Shown here piece after piece: positions 16,090 through 26,323 of a stretch of 64,000 nucleotides of DNA. Both the position numbers and the translations under genes were made by a program. The stretch is from Vicingus serpentipes (lineage in GTDB: Bacteria > Bacteroidota > Bacteroidia > Flavobacteriales_E > Vicingaceae): positions 1 through 64,000 of the forward strand of contig NZ_VOOS01000004.1 of the NCBI RefSeq assembly GCF_007993035.1, read 5' to 3'. Under the pieces are notes generated by a model, which saw nothing but the letters and a program-made list of their open reading frames with translations, did no database searches and was not told where the DNA came from. Position 1 is the first letter of the stretch. Every line of letters starts with the position of its first letter.

Positions 16090-19000
16090 CTTTTACAACT
16101 TCTATCCATTTACCACCTTTTCGGGAGTTAATTTCATTGTCGTACATGGCTTCACAATAAACGGTTGGCAAATAGAATTTACCTAAATAAGAAGCGTTTA
16201 ATAATATTCTAAATCGTTTTGTTTTGTATTTATTCAAATCGAAATAAGAATAAACCCTATCGTCTCTTATGTCCATATATTCTGGTTTATCGGCAACTTT
16301 TGTAGTTTCTACCAAATCCATTCTTGTATTTCTAATTTCCCACCCAGATGGGAATATTTGATTTAACGCCAACTCTTCATAATTGGTTCTTAACCCTGGG
16401 TGCGTAATGGTTACCTCAGCAATAAAATCTGTTCCTTGTGCTAATCGGTCAACACTAATCTCTCTTTCATCCATTGATAAATAACGAATGTCCATTTTTA
16501 AATTATTTTCCGAAGAAGTATTATCTCCCTCTAATGGAATTCCTTCAAGATGAACTTTAATAAATAAGGTCTGACCGGTTTTATTCATTACTTGAATATT
16601 CCCAGATTCGGTTGTTTTTATCGAAATTGCTGTTTGAGAAATACTAGCTTTAGTGCTCACACTTTTTAGTTTTTTACCATTTTGATAAACATCATAACTT
16701 AAATCTGACGGCTCTCCTGTAACACCAATAAATTTAGCAATAGCCATTAATGAATAAGCTGTAGTTTGTGTGCTGTACCAACTTTCAGAGCTTAACCCTT
16801 TTGAAATATCTTTAAGCACTCCTTGAGCTTTTGATTTTTCTTTCATCAATACTAAAGTTTCTAAAATCATTGCTTGGTCTCGCTCATTACTTCCATAAGA
16901 ATAACTCAACTCTTTATAAGCTTCTACTTCAGTAGAAATATTTTGAACAATATTTTTAGCCACATTACTTTTTCCTGCCAATTCATAAGCAGCAGCCAAT
17001 CTCCATTTTGCTGTAGGAGATAAATTTTTCACTTCTTTCATTCGGTTCATAGCACCCAAAGCAGGTTTGCCAGCTAAAGCAAGTGTATATAAACGATAGG
17101 CTTGAATTAACTGGTCGCTTCTATAGCTATAATAGCGATTTAAATTATTTGTTTTTGGCGACCATGCATTAGCAGCTCTTTTTTGGAATTTAATCCATTT
17201 GCTCAAAAAGCCACTTGGCAAACTATACCCTTTTTTCTGTGCCTCCAACATAAAGTGTCCAGCATAATTTGTTCCCCATTCATTGGCATCTTCATTTCCT
17301 AGCCAATAAGACATTCCTCCCTCAGTTAACTGAAACTTTTTTAATCGATTTATTCCTTCTCTTATGTTACTTTCAATTTCAGCTTTTCTATTATTATCTA
17401 ATTCTATTAAGTTTTCTAAAAATAATTGAGGAAAAACTGATGATGTCGTTTGCTCAATACAGCCATGCGGATATTGAATTAAATACTTCAATCTTTTTTG
17501 TAAGTTAATTGACGGAATTTTAGAAACTTCAACAACTCCTTTGTTCGTTCCTTTCATTCCAACAGGTTGGTAATCCGTATTCCATTTTTGATTAGGCTCA
17601 ACCGTTGCGCTAATTACTTCTGTAATTTCAGGGTTAGCTGGCTTAATATTTAATTCAAAATCATAAGTAGCAATTTCATTTCCGCTCTTAGCTATTACTT
17701 TTACTTTACCAATACCTATTGCTTCTGCAACATCTAAATCAAACTCTACTACTTCATCTCCTTCTCTTGTAAAGGTTATGTTTTGAGTAGCGCTTCCGTT
17801 CACCTTTAATAATTTATTGGTTTGAATTTGTACCGCTACATTTTTCACTTTTTTGTCCATCGCAAAAACAGTAACTGGTAGTTTTACTTTTTCATTCGGA
17901 CTTAATGTTCTTGGTAAAGTTGCCAATACCATTAATGGTTTTTTAACTGGTGTTGCTTTTTCTGATGAGCCATAAGCGCCATCATTTCCTGCAACTACCA
18001 TTGTTCTCACCGAACCAACATAATTAGGAATTTGAAACTTATGCGTTTTACTACTTCCTTTTTCGATAGTAAATGGTCCTTTAAATAAAACTACTGGTTT
18101 AAATCGATTCGCTTTAGGGCCGCTATTCGGATTTACATTATCATCTCCACCCAAGGCTAACAAACCAGCCATTTCACCAGAAAAAGCGTTCATAACATAT
18201 TTGTATAAATCCCATGTTTTAATTCCTAAAGCTTCTCTAGCATAAAATGTTTCCCATGGATTTGGTGTTTTAAAACGTGTTAAATCCAATAACCCTTCAT
18301 CAACAATAGCAATGGTATAAGTCATTTTTTTACCATCCTTTTCGCTTACTTTTATTTGCACTTCAGATTCTGGGGCTAATTCTTCAGGCATCTTAATTAC
18401 TGGTTCAAGGTGCGTTTCTGTATGCTCCACAAAAATTGGCTGAACGCCATACAATCGAATTGGTAAATCATTAGCAACTTGATTGTGTGGCTGAATTAAA
18501 CTCACATTTACATAAACGTTTGGTGTCATTTCTGCTGTTGCTTCAAAAGTGAATGTGTTTTTATTTTCAGCTATTTCAACCCATTTTCGTTCAATTACTT
18601 TAGAGCCTGATTCTATACTTACCAATGCTCTACCTTTAGCCGTTGGCGGTAAATCAACTTTCACTTCTTCTCCAACATTATAGGTTTTCTTATCGCACGA
18701 AAAAGTCAACATCTCTGCTCCTCCAGGATTATCTCCTGAATTATTATCCCACCAACCTTTATAGGTTAAATAAAATGTTTGTCCTGTGCTATGACCTGTT
18801 TCTGGGTCTGTAATTTTTATGAATTTTCTTCCCCAATATTCTTTATCAAATTTCAATTCGTAAATGGCTTTTCCATTAACTGTATTGATGTATTCTTCTT
18901 TAATCAAATTTTTAGAACGGTTAGCAACATATCTACTCAAATCATCACGGTCAGATCGTTCCCACCACCATCTCCAATACACATCAAAAATTTCAACTTT

Positions 19001-21652
19001 TAATCGTTTTCTGTCAACCGATTTACCATTTTCATCAACGGTAACAATTGGAATTAAGTTCGGCTCATTTGAATATAAAGCACCATTCCATCCTTTTCCT
19101 TCTGGCACTTTAACACCCACATAACCTCTATAAGTTGAATAAGGAACCGTAAAACGATCAATACTAAAATTACCTCCATTTTCAAATGCTCTAATTTTAA
19201 AATTGGCATTTAACATTCCAGGAGCAACCGATTTACCGACATTAATTTTTGGATAAACAGATGCTTTACCTTCACTGTTTAATTTGCCATCAAAAATTAT
19301 TTTTTCTTCTGAGTTAAAGTCTTTTGAAGGGTCATCAAATGAATAATCGGGATAATCTTTAAACTTTGTTGTTGAACTTGTTAAAATAAGTTCAACATCT
19401 GTTTTAATGTTTCCTGCTATTGCTCCATGTAACCATTTTACTTCCAAATCGCCAACCATGGATTGGTCGTCTTTTATAATTTCTCCATCAAAATCCATTT
19501 TAATTTTTAAACGATTTGGTTTAATCGATTCAATTTTAATGGTTTTAGTAAATGATGACCCACCAACTTTTACTTTTGCCAACCAATTTCCTGTTGGAGA
19601 GTCATCGTCAGTTTTGGTTCTAAAATCGTAAAACCCGTTTTCGCCTACTGTTTTTACTTTTCGTGAAAACAATTGGTTATCTGGTGTGTATAGCTCCATT
19701 ACAACTGGGTGATTAATTGGCAACACTCTATTTTTATCTTCTAAAATAAACGATACAAACAATGAATCGCCGGGACGCCAAACACCTCTTTCGCCATAAA
19801 TAAACCCTTTTAAGCCTTTTTTGGTTTGCACTCCACCAACATCGAACATACTTAACGAAAGTGACGAACCATCATCTAACCTTAAATAACCCGTTTGGTT
19901 GCCTTGTTTAGCTACCAATAAAAATGGCTTTTTATCCAATTCAATGTCAATCAATCCATCTGAACCAGTTGTTGCCGATTTCATTAATTGATTTTGGTAA
20001 TTATAAATCTCAACATTAACACCAGAAAGTGGCTCGGTAGATTTGATATCAGTAATTGCAACAGTTAATGCATTTCCATTTCCTCCTTTTGCGATAATTC
20101 CTAAATCGGAAACAAAAAAGTTTTTGGCAACCGTGGTATTGTTTCTTAAATAATAAGATTTGTTACACGGATTTTCTCTTTCTTGCCAATCGTAATCATC
20201 ATAATAGTCGTAGTAATAATCATCGTAATAGTAATCAGATGGTTTGTCGTAAGCTTCCTCTTCTCTGTCTTCTTCCTCAACCTCTATATCTTCTTCGGCA
20301 TCTCCACAAGGATATAACGAATGTTTTTTATCGAAAGAAAGTGCAACACGATAAATTGCACCTGGCTCTGCATTTATCAAGGTAGATAAATCTAACGAAA
20401 AGGTGTTCCAGCTACCATAGTCAATCGATTTTGAAGAAGTTAATTTTACCTCGCTTTTATGTACAATTCTACCCACTCTTTTCATCTCTCTTGTGCCATC
20501 AAACTGATTGACTTGAAAGAATTGAGCAACATTTTTTTCAAATATCTTTATCACTTTAACATTTACTGCACTTAAATTAACTGTCTTAAAAGGGAATATT
20601 AAACCATCCGAATTTGGCAAAATAACACCCTCGCCAATCAATTCTACTTTAGGTTTTAAATTGGTAAAGGTTATTTCTCTTTTAAACCCTTCCATTAACG
20701 CATAATTAATTGTATTCTTGATTGCTTTATCAACAGTAAGTGTGGTTGTTCCATCTAATCTTTTTGATGGGTAAGCGGTAATCGAATTTTCATCAACTGC
20801 CAAACGTAAATCTTCTCCTGTTTTCAAATAAATTAATCCATCTAAATCTTGCTTAGGGTCAACTGGGTCAGAAAAATAAATAATAACTGACTGCTCTGGT
20901 TGTTGTTCAATTTTAATGTCAATTACCTTAAACTCATCTAAAGCTGGAATCTCAATTTGTTTCGTTCCTTGTTCTTCCGAATCAATAATTTTTCCATCCC
21001 AATTTATTATAACCTCTCCTCTTGATTTTGTTCTTGCAACACTATCAACCGTAAAATAATGCACTTTGTTTCCTTGCGAATGGTCCCAAGAAGTTTTTAA
21101 ATTTTTACCCTTTTGAGTCGCAGAAATTACCTCTTCTAATGCTTCTAAATTTGCATAATCGGCAGTGGTTAATTGGAAGGTTAATTCTTGCCACTCGAGC
21201 GAACTATTATCATAAGCTCTTACACCTGAAAACTCAATTTTAACACCTTGTTTAATAGTTTCAAAATCAAAATAAAAGGTTTTTAAATTGCTAGGAACAT
21301 CTACAATTTCTGATAAATCAAACTCTGCCTTGTAATGCGTTCCTGATGGTAACCGTTCTTCTGGTCTAAACTCAATTGTATTTTCATCTACCCAAAAAGC
21401 TTCACCATCTATAGTTGGACTAAAATCAAATAAATCATCATCAATTGGTTCGTCATATTGCACATTTTGAGCCGGTTCTGCCAAATTAATTTTGATGGTC
21501 GCTTCGTTAGAAACCATCCCTGAAGTAAATCCCGATATAAAGCCTACAAAAGCAGGGTTAATTTCTTCGGTTCTTTCATTGCCACAACCACTAATAAAAA
21601 TTAATAATGTAGTTAAAAAAATGGCCGTTGTTCTTTTATATATTTTGTGCAT
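16079..21652 (-). CDS. Bacterial alpha-2-macroglobulin lipoprotein (YfhM-like)
   Basis: A 1,857-residue periplasmic lipoprotein. The lipobox is FISGCGNE (Cys near residue 23). It has successive macroglobulin (MG) beta-sandwich domains, a bait region, an alpha-2-macroglobulin domain near 1180 (KFQIPNYVGSVRTMVVAG), the thioester motif YPHGCIEQTTS near 1395, and the helical thioester domain after it. The Cys-Ile-Glu-Gln site indicates a working thioester able to trap attacking proteases covalently. Such proteins partner with PBP1C to guard the periplasm after outer-membrane breach; here the two genes overlap by 11 bases. Oddity: residues about 455-505 form an Asp/Glu/Tyr-rich insert (DYYYDDYYYDYYDDYDW) between two Cys residues, which may be disulfide-closed. 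The start fits the signal peptide. Confidence 0.93.
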   Translation of the reverse strand: MHKIYKRTTAIFLTTLLIFISGCGNERTEEINPAFVGFISGFTSGMVSNEATIKINLAEPAQNVQYDEPIDDDLFDFSPTIDGEAFWVDENTIEFRPEERLPSGTHYKAEFDLSEIVDVPSNLKTFYFDFETIKQGVKIEFSGVRAYDNSSLEWQELTFQLTTADYANLEALEEVISATQKGKNLKTSWDHSQGNKVHYFTVDSVARTKSRGEVIINWDGKIIDSEEQGTKQIEIPALDEFKVIDIKIEQQPEQSVIIYFSDPVDPKQDLDGLIYLKTGEDLRLAVDENSITAYPSKRLDGTTTLTVDKAIKNTINYALMEGFKREITFTNLKPKVELIGEGVILPNSDGLIFPFKTVNLSAVNVKVIKIFEKNVAQFFQVNQFDGTREMKRVGRIVHKSEVKLTSSKSIDYGSWNTFSLDLSTLINAEPGAIYRVALSFDKKHSLYPCGDAEEDIEVEEEDREEEAYDKPSDYYYDDYYYDYYDDYDWQERENPCNKSYYLRNNTTVAKNFFVSDLGIIAKGGNGNALTVAITDIKSTEPLSGVNVEIYNYQNQLMKSATTGSDGLIDIELDKKPFLLVAKQGNQTGYLRLDDGSSLSLSMFDVGGVQTKKGLKGFIYGERGVWRPGDSLFVSFILEDKNRVLPINHPVVMELYTPDNQLFSRKVKTVGENGFYDFRTKTDDDSPTGNWLAKVKVGGSSFTKTIKIESIKPNRLKIKMDFDGEIIKDDQSMVGDLEVKWLHGAIAGNIKTDVELILTSSTTKFKDYPDYSFDDPSKDFNSEEKIIFDGKLNSEGKASVYPKINVGKSVAPGMLNANFKIRAFENGGNFSIDRFTVPYSTYRGYVGVKVPEGKGWNGALYSNEPNLIPIVTVDENGKSVDRKRLKVEIFDVYWRWWWERSDRDDLSRYVANRSKNLIKEEYINTVNGKAIYELKFDKEYWGRKFIKITDPETGHSTGQTFYLTYKGWWDNNSGDNPGGAEMLTFSCDKKTYNVGEEVKVDLPPTAKGRALVSIESGSKVIERKWVEIAENKNTFTFEATAEMTPNVYVNVSLIQPHNQVANDLPIRLYGVQPIFVEHTETHLEPVIKMPEELAPESEVQIKVSEKDGKKMTYTIAIVDEGLLDLTRFKTPNPWETFYAREALGIKTWDLYKYVMNAFSGEMAGLLALGGDDNVNPNSGPKANRFKPVVLFKGPFTIEKGSSKTHKFQIPNYVGSVRTMVVAGNDGAYGSSEKATPVKKPLMVLATLPRTLSPNEKVKLPVTVFAMDKKVKNVAVQIQTNKLLKVNGSATQNITFTREGDEVVEFDLDVAEAIGIGKVKVIAKSGNEIATYDFELNIKPANPEITEVISATVEPNQKWNTDYQPVGMKGTNKGVVEVSKIPSINLQKRLKYLIQYPHGCIEQTTSSVFPQLFLENLIELDNNRKAEIESNIREGINRLKKFQLTEGGMSYWLGNEDANEWGTNYAGHFMLEAQKKGYSLPSGFLSKWIKFQKRAANAWSPKTNNLNRYYSYRSDQLIQAYRLYTLALAGKPALGAMNRMKEVKNLSPTAKWRLAAAYELAGKSNVAKNIVQNISTEVEAYKELSYSYGSNERDQAMILETLVLMKEKSKAQGVLKDISKGLSSESWYSTQTTAYSLMAIAKFIGVTGEPSDLSYDVYQNGKKLKSVSTKASISQTAISIKTTESGNIQVMNKTGQTLFIKVHLEGIPLEGDNTSSENNLKMDIRYLSMDEREISVDRLAQGTDFIAEVTITHPGLRTNYEELALNQIFPSGWEIRNTRMDLVETTKVADKPEYMDIRDDRVYSYFDLNKYKTKRFRILLNASYLGKFYLPTVYCEAMYDNEINSRKGGKWIEVVKGGE

Positions 21653-21791
21653 TTGCTCTATTTAAATTGAATGAATAAAAATACATTAATTCCTTTTGAC
21701 ATTGATAATATAGTTTTCAAGTATTTCAAACACCGTTTACTTAGCAAAACAACCTTTAGTTAAACCATTATTATTTGTGCTTCCAATTTTG

Positions 21792-21799
21792 TAAATTTG
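21792..21799 (+). promoter_or_regulatory. -7 promoter element before the 21815 lipoprotein gene
   Basis: TAAATTTG (TAnnTTTG) 15 bases before the ATG at 21815. Confidence 0.6.
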
Positions 21800-21814
21800 G
21801 TTGATTAACTAAAC

Positions 21815-22222
21815 ATGAACTTTAACAAACTTCTTTTTATTTTATGTATTTCTCTTTTAGGGATATGCTCTTGTAATTCTCCTCAAAAAGTTGAGACAGT
21901 TGCTATTGATAATGACGATTGTAATTATAAAAAGATAAAATTCGACATCTATGAATTAGACAAAAGAGGTCAATTGGGTACGGAAAACAATAAAACAACG
22001 ATAGATTTTGAGTTTTGCATTCCCAACAAAGTTGACTTTTTAATGGAAGTAAAAAATATCGATTCGAGCCTAAAATCTCAAAAAGGAAAAGGCAGAAGTA
22101 ATTGTAGCGAAGAACATTTGCTAATTGTTGGAAACACTTACAACAAAGACTTTAAAAAAATACTATGTAAACTCTCTCAACTGGAATACGTTAAAGAAAT
22201 TAACCAAGTCATGTGGGAGTAA
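21815..22222 (+). CDS. Small lipoprotein of unknown function
   Basis: A 135-residue protein with a lipoprotein signal (LLGICSCNSPQ; the last Cys, near residue 20, is the probable lipidation site). The mature part is hydrophilic with four Cys (DDCNY, EFCIP, SNCSEE, ILCKL), which could form two disulfides. Phe/Tyr alternate with Asp/Lys in a way that suggests beta structure. I do not recognise the family. It ends 12 bases before the T9SS carboxypeptidase gene, so the two are probably cotranscribed and may act together at the cell envelope. Confidence 0.7.
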   Translation: MNFNKLLFILCISLLGICSCNSPQKVETVAIDNDDCNYKKIKFDIYELDKRGQLGTENNKTTIDFEFCIPNKVDFLMEVKNIDSSLKSQKGKGRSNCSEEHLLIVGNTYNKDFKKILCKLSQLEYVKEINQVMWE

Positions 22223-22234
22223 CACTTAAAAACT

Positions 22235-24643
22235 ATGAAACAAACTTTCTCAATTTTACTTTGCTTATTAATTAGCACCTTTTCATTTTCACAAAAACAA
22301 ACTGAGAAATACAGTAAAGCACGTATTTTTTATAACACTCCAGAAACTTACAAAGCGTTAAACAATAGTGGAATTCCTATGGATCACGGTGTTCATAAAA
22401 AAGGAGTTTTTATAGAAAGTGATTTTTCTGTATCAGAATTAAACACCGCCAAAAATCTTGGTGCAACTGTAGAAATTATAATTGATGATGTAAAGAAATA
22501 TTACGTTGAGCGTAACAAAAATGCAAAAGGTTCAACCTTTAAAAATAATTCCTGTTCTGGAGGAAACAGTGGAACTTCTATAGCAAATCCAGTAAATTAT
22601 AACCATGGTTCGATGGGTGGTTTTATGACTTATGCCGAAGTAATGGCTGAAATAGATGATATGGCAACTCTATACCCAAATTTAATTACAGCTAGAGCAC
22701 CAATAGACACTTTTACAACGCATGATGGAAATAATTTGTTTTGGGTAAGAATGTCAGACAACGCCAATACCGATGAAAATGAACCTGAAATGTTATATGA
22801 TGCTGTACACCACGCACGTGAAGCTATTTCTGTTCATCAATTGGTTTTTTACATGTGGTATTTATTAGAGAATTACGCTACTGACCCAGAAATACAGGCT
22901 ATTTTAGATAATACTGAATTATACTTTGTTCCATTTATTAATCCTGATGGATTTCTTTACAATGAATCTACCGACCCAAATGGTGGTGGAATGTGGCGTA
23001 AGAATAGAAGAAACCATCTTGATGGAAATTTTGGGGTGGATAACAATAGAAACTATGACTATATAGATGGAGCAAACGGAAGTGTTTGGGGTACTACTGG
23101 TATTTCATTTGACACTGGAAACGACACGCATTGTGGTCCTAATGCGTTTTCTGAACCTGAAAACCAAGCGATGAAATGGTTTGTAAACCAGCATGAATTT
23201 AAAATTGCGTTAAACAATCATTCTTACAGCAACTTATTATTGTATCCTTTTGGTTTTGAAACTGGCAAATATTGCCCTGATGATGCAGATTTTGTAGCAA
23301 TATCAGATGCTATGGTTGCTGAAAATAATTATGCAAACTCTGTTGGATGGGAACTTTACCCTACATCTGGTGGTTCTGACGACTGGATGTATGGAGACAC
23401 AACTGAACATTCAAAAATCTATTCATTTACCCCAGAAATTGGTAGTGGCGCACAAGGATTTTGGCCAATTGAAGCAGACATTGATCAATTATGCCATGAT
23501 ATGATTCACTTAAATTTAACTGCAGCGCATCTACTAAATAATTATGCTGAAGCTGAAGACTTAAAATCACTAATGATAGCTAACCAAGTTGGGTTTTTAA
23601 ATTATAGCTTAACTCGATTAGATTTTAATGGAACAGGAAATTTTACGGTTACCATTACGCCAGTTACATCTAATATTATAAGTGTAGGTAGCGCAAATGC
23701 TCACAATGGAATGAGCTTTAATCAAACAAATCTAGATTCAATTAGTTATACATTATCCTCATCAATTACTCCAGGAGAATTAGTAAGTTATATTATTACT
23801 GTGGATAATGGACTATTTACAATCGATTATCCTGTAACAAAAATTTACGGTGCACAACAAACAATTTTAGATGATAATGCTAATGATTTAACCAATTGGT
23901 CTGTTTCTCAAACATGGAACACAACAAACTCAACATATTATTCAGCTTCAAGTTCAATTACTGATTCTCCATCTGGAAACTACAGCAATAGTATTAATAA
24001 AACAATTACGCTTACCAACGAAATTGATTTAAATGGTGCTGTAACTGCTAATATGTCGTTTTATGCTAAATGGGCAATTGAAGCAGGTTGGGATTATGTT
24101 CAAGTTGAAGTTTCTACCGATAATGGTTCAAACTGGATTCCTCAATGTGGAAATTACACTAAAATCGGTAATTCAAATCAAGATAACAATCAACCATTAT
24201 ATGATGGGTTTCAATCAAGTTGGGTGCTTGAAGAAATTGATTTAAGCGATTATATCAATGAAAATATTTTAGTTCGTTTTCAAATTGTTTCTGATAACTT
24301 CCAAACTGAAGATGGTTTCTATTTTGATGATTTTAAAGTAAATGCTGTTTATGGAACAACTGGATTTAATTCGCTATATGAAAATTTAGCATTTCTAGGA
24401 CAAAGCTCTCCTAACCCAACTAAAGATTTTGCTACTATTAAATATGTGTTGAATCAAAATACTAATTCAGCTGTATTAAATCTTACCAACGAATTGGGAC
24501 AAGTTGTTTTAAAACAAGAATTATCTAGCAATTCAAAATCTGTTACTATTTCAACAAAAAATGTTGCTGCTGGCATCTATTATTATTTCATAGATAATAA
24601 CGGAACCCGTTCAGAAACTAAAAAAATGGTTATTGTTAAGTAA
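22235..24643 (+). CDS. T9SS-secreted M14 zinc carboxypeptidase
   Basis: An 802-residue exported metallopeptidase. Signal peptide 1-19 (SFSFSQ). An N-terminal propeptide-like region (about 25-85) is followed by the M14 domain (about 120-430): zinc ligands His and Glu in HHAREA (near 192), NPDGF, the arginine-rich RKNRRN motif, zinc His in NNHSYS (near 328), and catalytic Glu in FTPEIGSG (near 400). Beta-rich linkers, including an immune-inhibitor-A-like jelly-roll segment (about 545-705), lead to a type A sorting domain (SSPNPTKDFATIKY ... KKMVIVK). It should trim C-terminal residues from peptides outside the cell, feeding amino acids to the organism. The ATG follows the upstream lipoprotein gene by 12 bases. 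Confidence 0.92.
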   Translation: MKQTFSILLCLLISTFSFSQKQTEKYSKARIFYNTPETYKALNNSGIPMDHGVHKKGVFIESDFSVSELNTAKNLGATVEIIIDDVKKYYVERNKNAKGSTFKNNSCSGGNSGTSIANPVNYNHGSMGGFMTYAEVMAEIDDMATLYPNLITARAPIDTFTTHDGNNLFWVRMSDNANTDENEPEMLYDAVHHAREAISVHQLVFYMWYLLENYATDPEIQAILDNTELYFVPFINPDGFLYNESTDPNGGGMWRKNRRNHLDGNFGVDNNRNYDYIDGANGSVWGTTGISFDTGNDTHCGPNAFSEPENQAMKWFVNQHEFKIALNNHSYSNLLLYPFGFETGKYCPDDADFVAISDAMVAENNYANSVGWELYPTSGGSDDWMYGDTTEHSKIYSFTPEIGSGAQGFWPIEADIDQLCHDMIHLNLTAAHLLNNYAEAEDLKSLMIANQVGFLNYSLTRLDFNGTGNFTVTITPVTSNIISVGSANAHNGMSFNQTNLDSISYTLSSSITPGELVSYIITVDNGLFTIDYPVTKIYGAQQTILDDNANDLTNWSVSQTWNTTNSTYYSASSSITDSPSGNYSNSINKTITLTNEIDLNGAVTANMSFYAKWAIEAGWDYVQVEVSTDNGSNWIPQCGNYTKIGNSNQDNNQPLYDGFQSSWVLEEIDLSDYINENILVRFQIVSDNFQTEDGFYFDDFKVNAVYGTTGFNSLYENLAFLGQSSPNPTKDFATIKYVLNQNTNSAVLNLTNELGQVVLKQELSSNSKSVTISTKNVAAGIYYYFIDNNGTRSETKKMVIVK

Positions 24644-24674
24644 TTCTTGAATATTTAGTTAAATTCTAAAACGC

Positions 24675-24682
24675 TATCTTTG
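24675..24682 (+). promoter_or_regulatory. -7 promoter element of the SulP transporter gene
   Basis: TATCTTTG, 27 bases before the ATG at 24710. Confidence 0.6.
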
Positions 24683-24709
24683 CCGCTTTTTTAACATAAA
24701 GAACGCGCA

Positions 24710-26323
24710 ATGAGAAAGATATTTAACAACTTTACAGGTAATCCAAAAAATGATGTTCTATCAGGTTTAACTGTTGCTTTGGCTCTTGTTCCAGAAGCTG
24801 TTGCTTTCGCATTTGTTGCTGGTATTGACCCTCTTGTTGGTTTATACGGTGCTTTTATGATGGGTATTGTAACGGCACTATTTGGTGGGCGTCCAGGGAT
24901 GATTTCAGGAGCTACAGGAGCAATGGCTGTCGTTATGGTGCACATGATACAGCAAGGAAATATTGTGGGAATGGAATTAGCTAATCCAATCGAAAATCTA
25001 GGGTTGCAATGGTTGTTTATTACCTTATTATTTGTTGGTGCTATTCAAATTTTAGCAGGTATTTTAAAACTCGGGAAATTTGTTCGTTTAATACCGCATC
25101 CTGTTATGATGGGATTTGTAAACGGTTTGGCAATTGTAATTTTCTTATCTCAAATCGGTCTTTTTAAAGAATCTGTTGATGGTGTTCAACAGTGGTTAAC
25201 AGGTAAAAATTTGTTGATCATGCTAGTCCTAGTTGGCTTAACAATGGGAATAATGTTTGGATTACCAAAAATCACTAAAAAAGTACCAGCTGCATTAACA
25301 GCAATTATAGTCGTTGCTTGTATTACCATTTTTGGAAATATTGATGTAAGCACAGTAGGATCTTTTATTAAAGATGGGGGCGGCGAAGGTTTGCAAGGGG
25401 GCTTACCAACTTTTCAATCTCAAATTTTTGGCTTATTTGATACTTTAAAAGGACATTGGAGTTTAATTCTTTCAACAGCATTTTTATTAGCAGCTGTAGG
25501 TTTAATTGAGTCGTTAATGACATTAAACTTAGTTGATGATATTACAGAAAGTAGAGGGAGTGGAAATAGAGAATGTGTTGCTCAAGGAAGCGCAAATATT
25601 TTAAATGGCTTGTTTGGAGGAATGGGTGGGTGTGCCATGATTGGGCAGTCTATAATTAATGTAAATTCTGGTGGACGAGGAAGGCTTTCTGGAGTTGTAG
25701 CAGCTATAGCTCTTTTATGTTTTGTTTTATTTGGAGCGCCTTTAATTGAGCAAATTCCAATTGCTGCTTTAGTTGGTGTAATGTTTATGGTAGTTATAGG
25801 GACATTTGCTTGGAGTAGTTTTAGAATCATAAATAAAATACCTAAAGCAGATGCTATTGTTTTAATTGCGGTTTCTGCAATTACTGTATGGCAAGACTTA
25901 GCAATAGCTGTAATTGCTGGTGTTATTATGTCGGCTTTAGTGTTTTCTTGGAATAATGCAACTATGATTCGTGCACGAAAAAGAATTAAAGAGGATGGAA
26001 CAAAAGTTTATGAAATTTGGGGACCATTATTCTTTGGTTCTGTACAAAATTTCAACTCAAAATTTGACCCAAAAACTGATCCTGAAAATGTAGAAATTGA
26101 TTTTATAGAATCAAGAGTTAGCGATCACTCCGGAGTTGAAGCAGTTACTGTTTTAGCCGAAAAATATTTAGAATTAGGAAAAAATATAAAGCTAATCCAC
26201 TTGAGTCCTGAATGTAAAGTGCTTTTATTAAAAGCTGATCCAAATTTAGAAAATGTAATAGAAGAATCAATTGATGATCCTAGATACCACATCGCTACAG
26301 ATTTATTGGATTCTGAAGTTTAG
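24710..26323 (+). CDS. SulP family anion transporter with STAS domain
   Basis: A 537-residue inner-membrane protein. The SulP core (about 10-415) begins with DVLSGLTVALALVPEAVAFA and contains GLYGAFMMGI and LFGGRPGMISGATGAM, the family signatures, across about 12-14 helices. A cytoplasmic STAS domain (about 435-530) follows. SulP proteins move sulfate, bicarbonate or other anions, coupled to H+ or Na+; the substrate cannot be told from sequence alone. It is a single gene with its own promoter. Its stop overlaps the dihydroorotase stop by 4 bases, tail to tail. Confidence 0.9.
   Translation: MRKIFNNFTGNPKNDVLSGLTVALALVPEAVAFAFVAGIDPLVGLYGAFMMGIVTALFGGRPGMISGATGAMAVVMVHMIQQGNIVGMELANPIENLGLQWLFITLLFVGAIQILAGILKLGKFVRLIPHPVMMGFVNGLAIVIFLSQIGLFKESVDGVQQWLTGKNLLIMLVLVGLTMGIMFGLPKITKKVPAALTAIIVVACITIFGNIDVSTVGSFIKDGGGEGLQGGLPTFQSQIFGLFDTLKGHWSLILSTAFLLAAVGLIESLMTLNLVDDITESRGSGNRECVAQGSANILNGLFGGMGGCAMIGQSIINVNSGGRGRLSGVVAAIALLCFVLFGAPLIEQIPIAALVGVMFMVVIGTFAWSSFRIINKIPKADAIVLIAVSAITVWQDLAIAVIAGVIMSALVFSWNNATMIRARKRIKEDGTKVYEIWGPLFFGSVQNFNSKFDPKTDPENVEIDFIESRVSDHSGVEAVTVLAEKYLELGKNIKLIHLSPECKVLLLKADPNLENVIEESIDDPRYHIATDLLDSEV

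Noticed and set aside
24691-24945. Small minus-strand frame at the start of the SulP gene
   Set aside because: Shadow of the transporter's coding strand; similar shadow frames opposite other genes (for example 25582-25830, 59996-60403) were also discarded.
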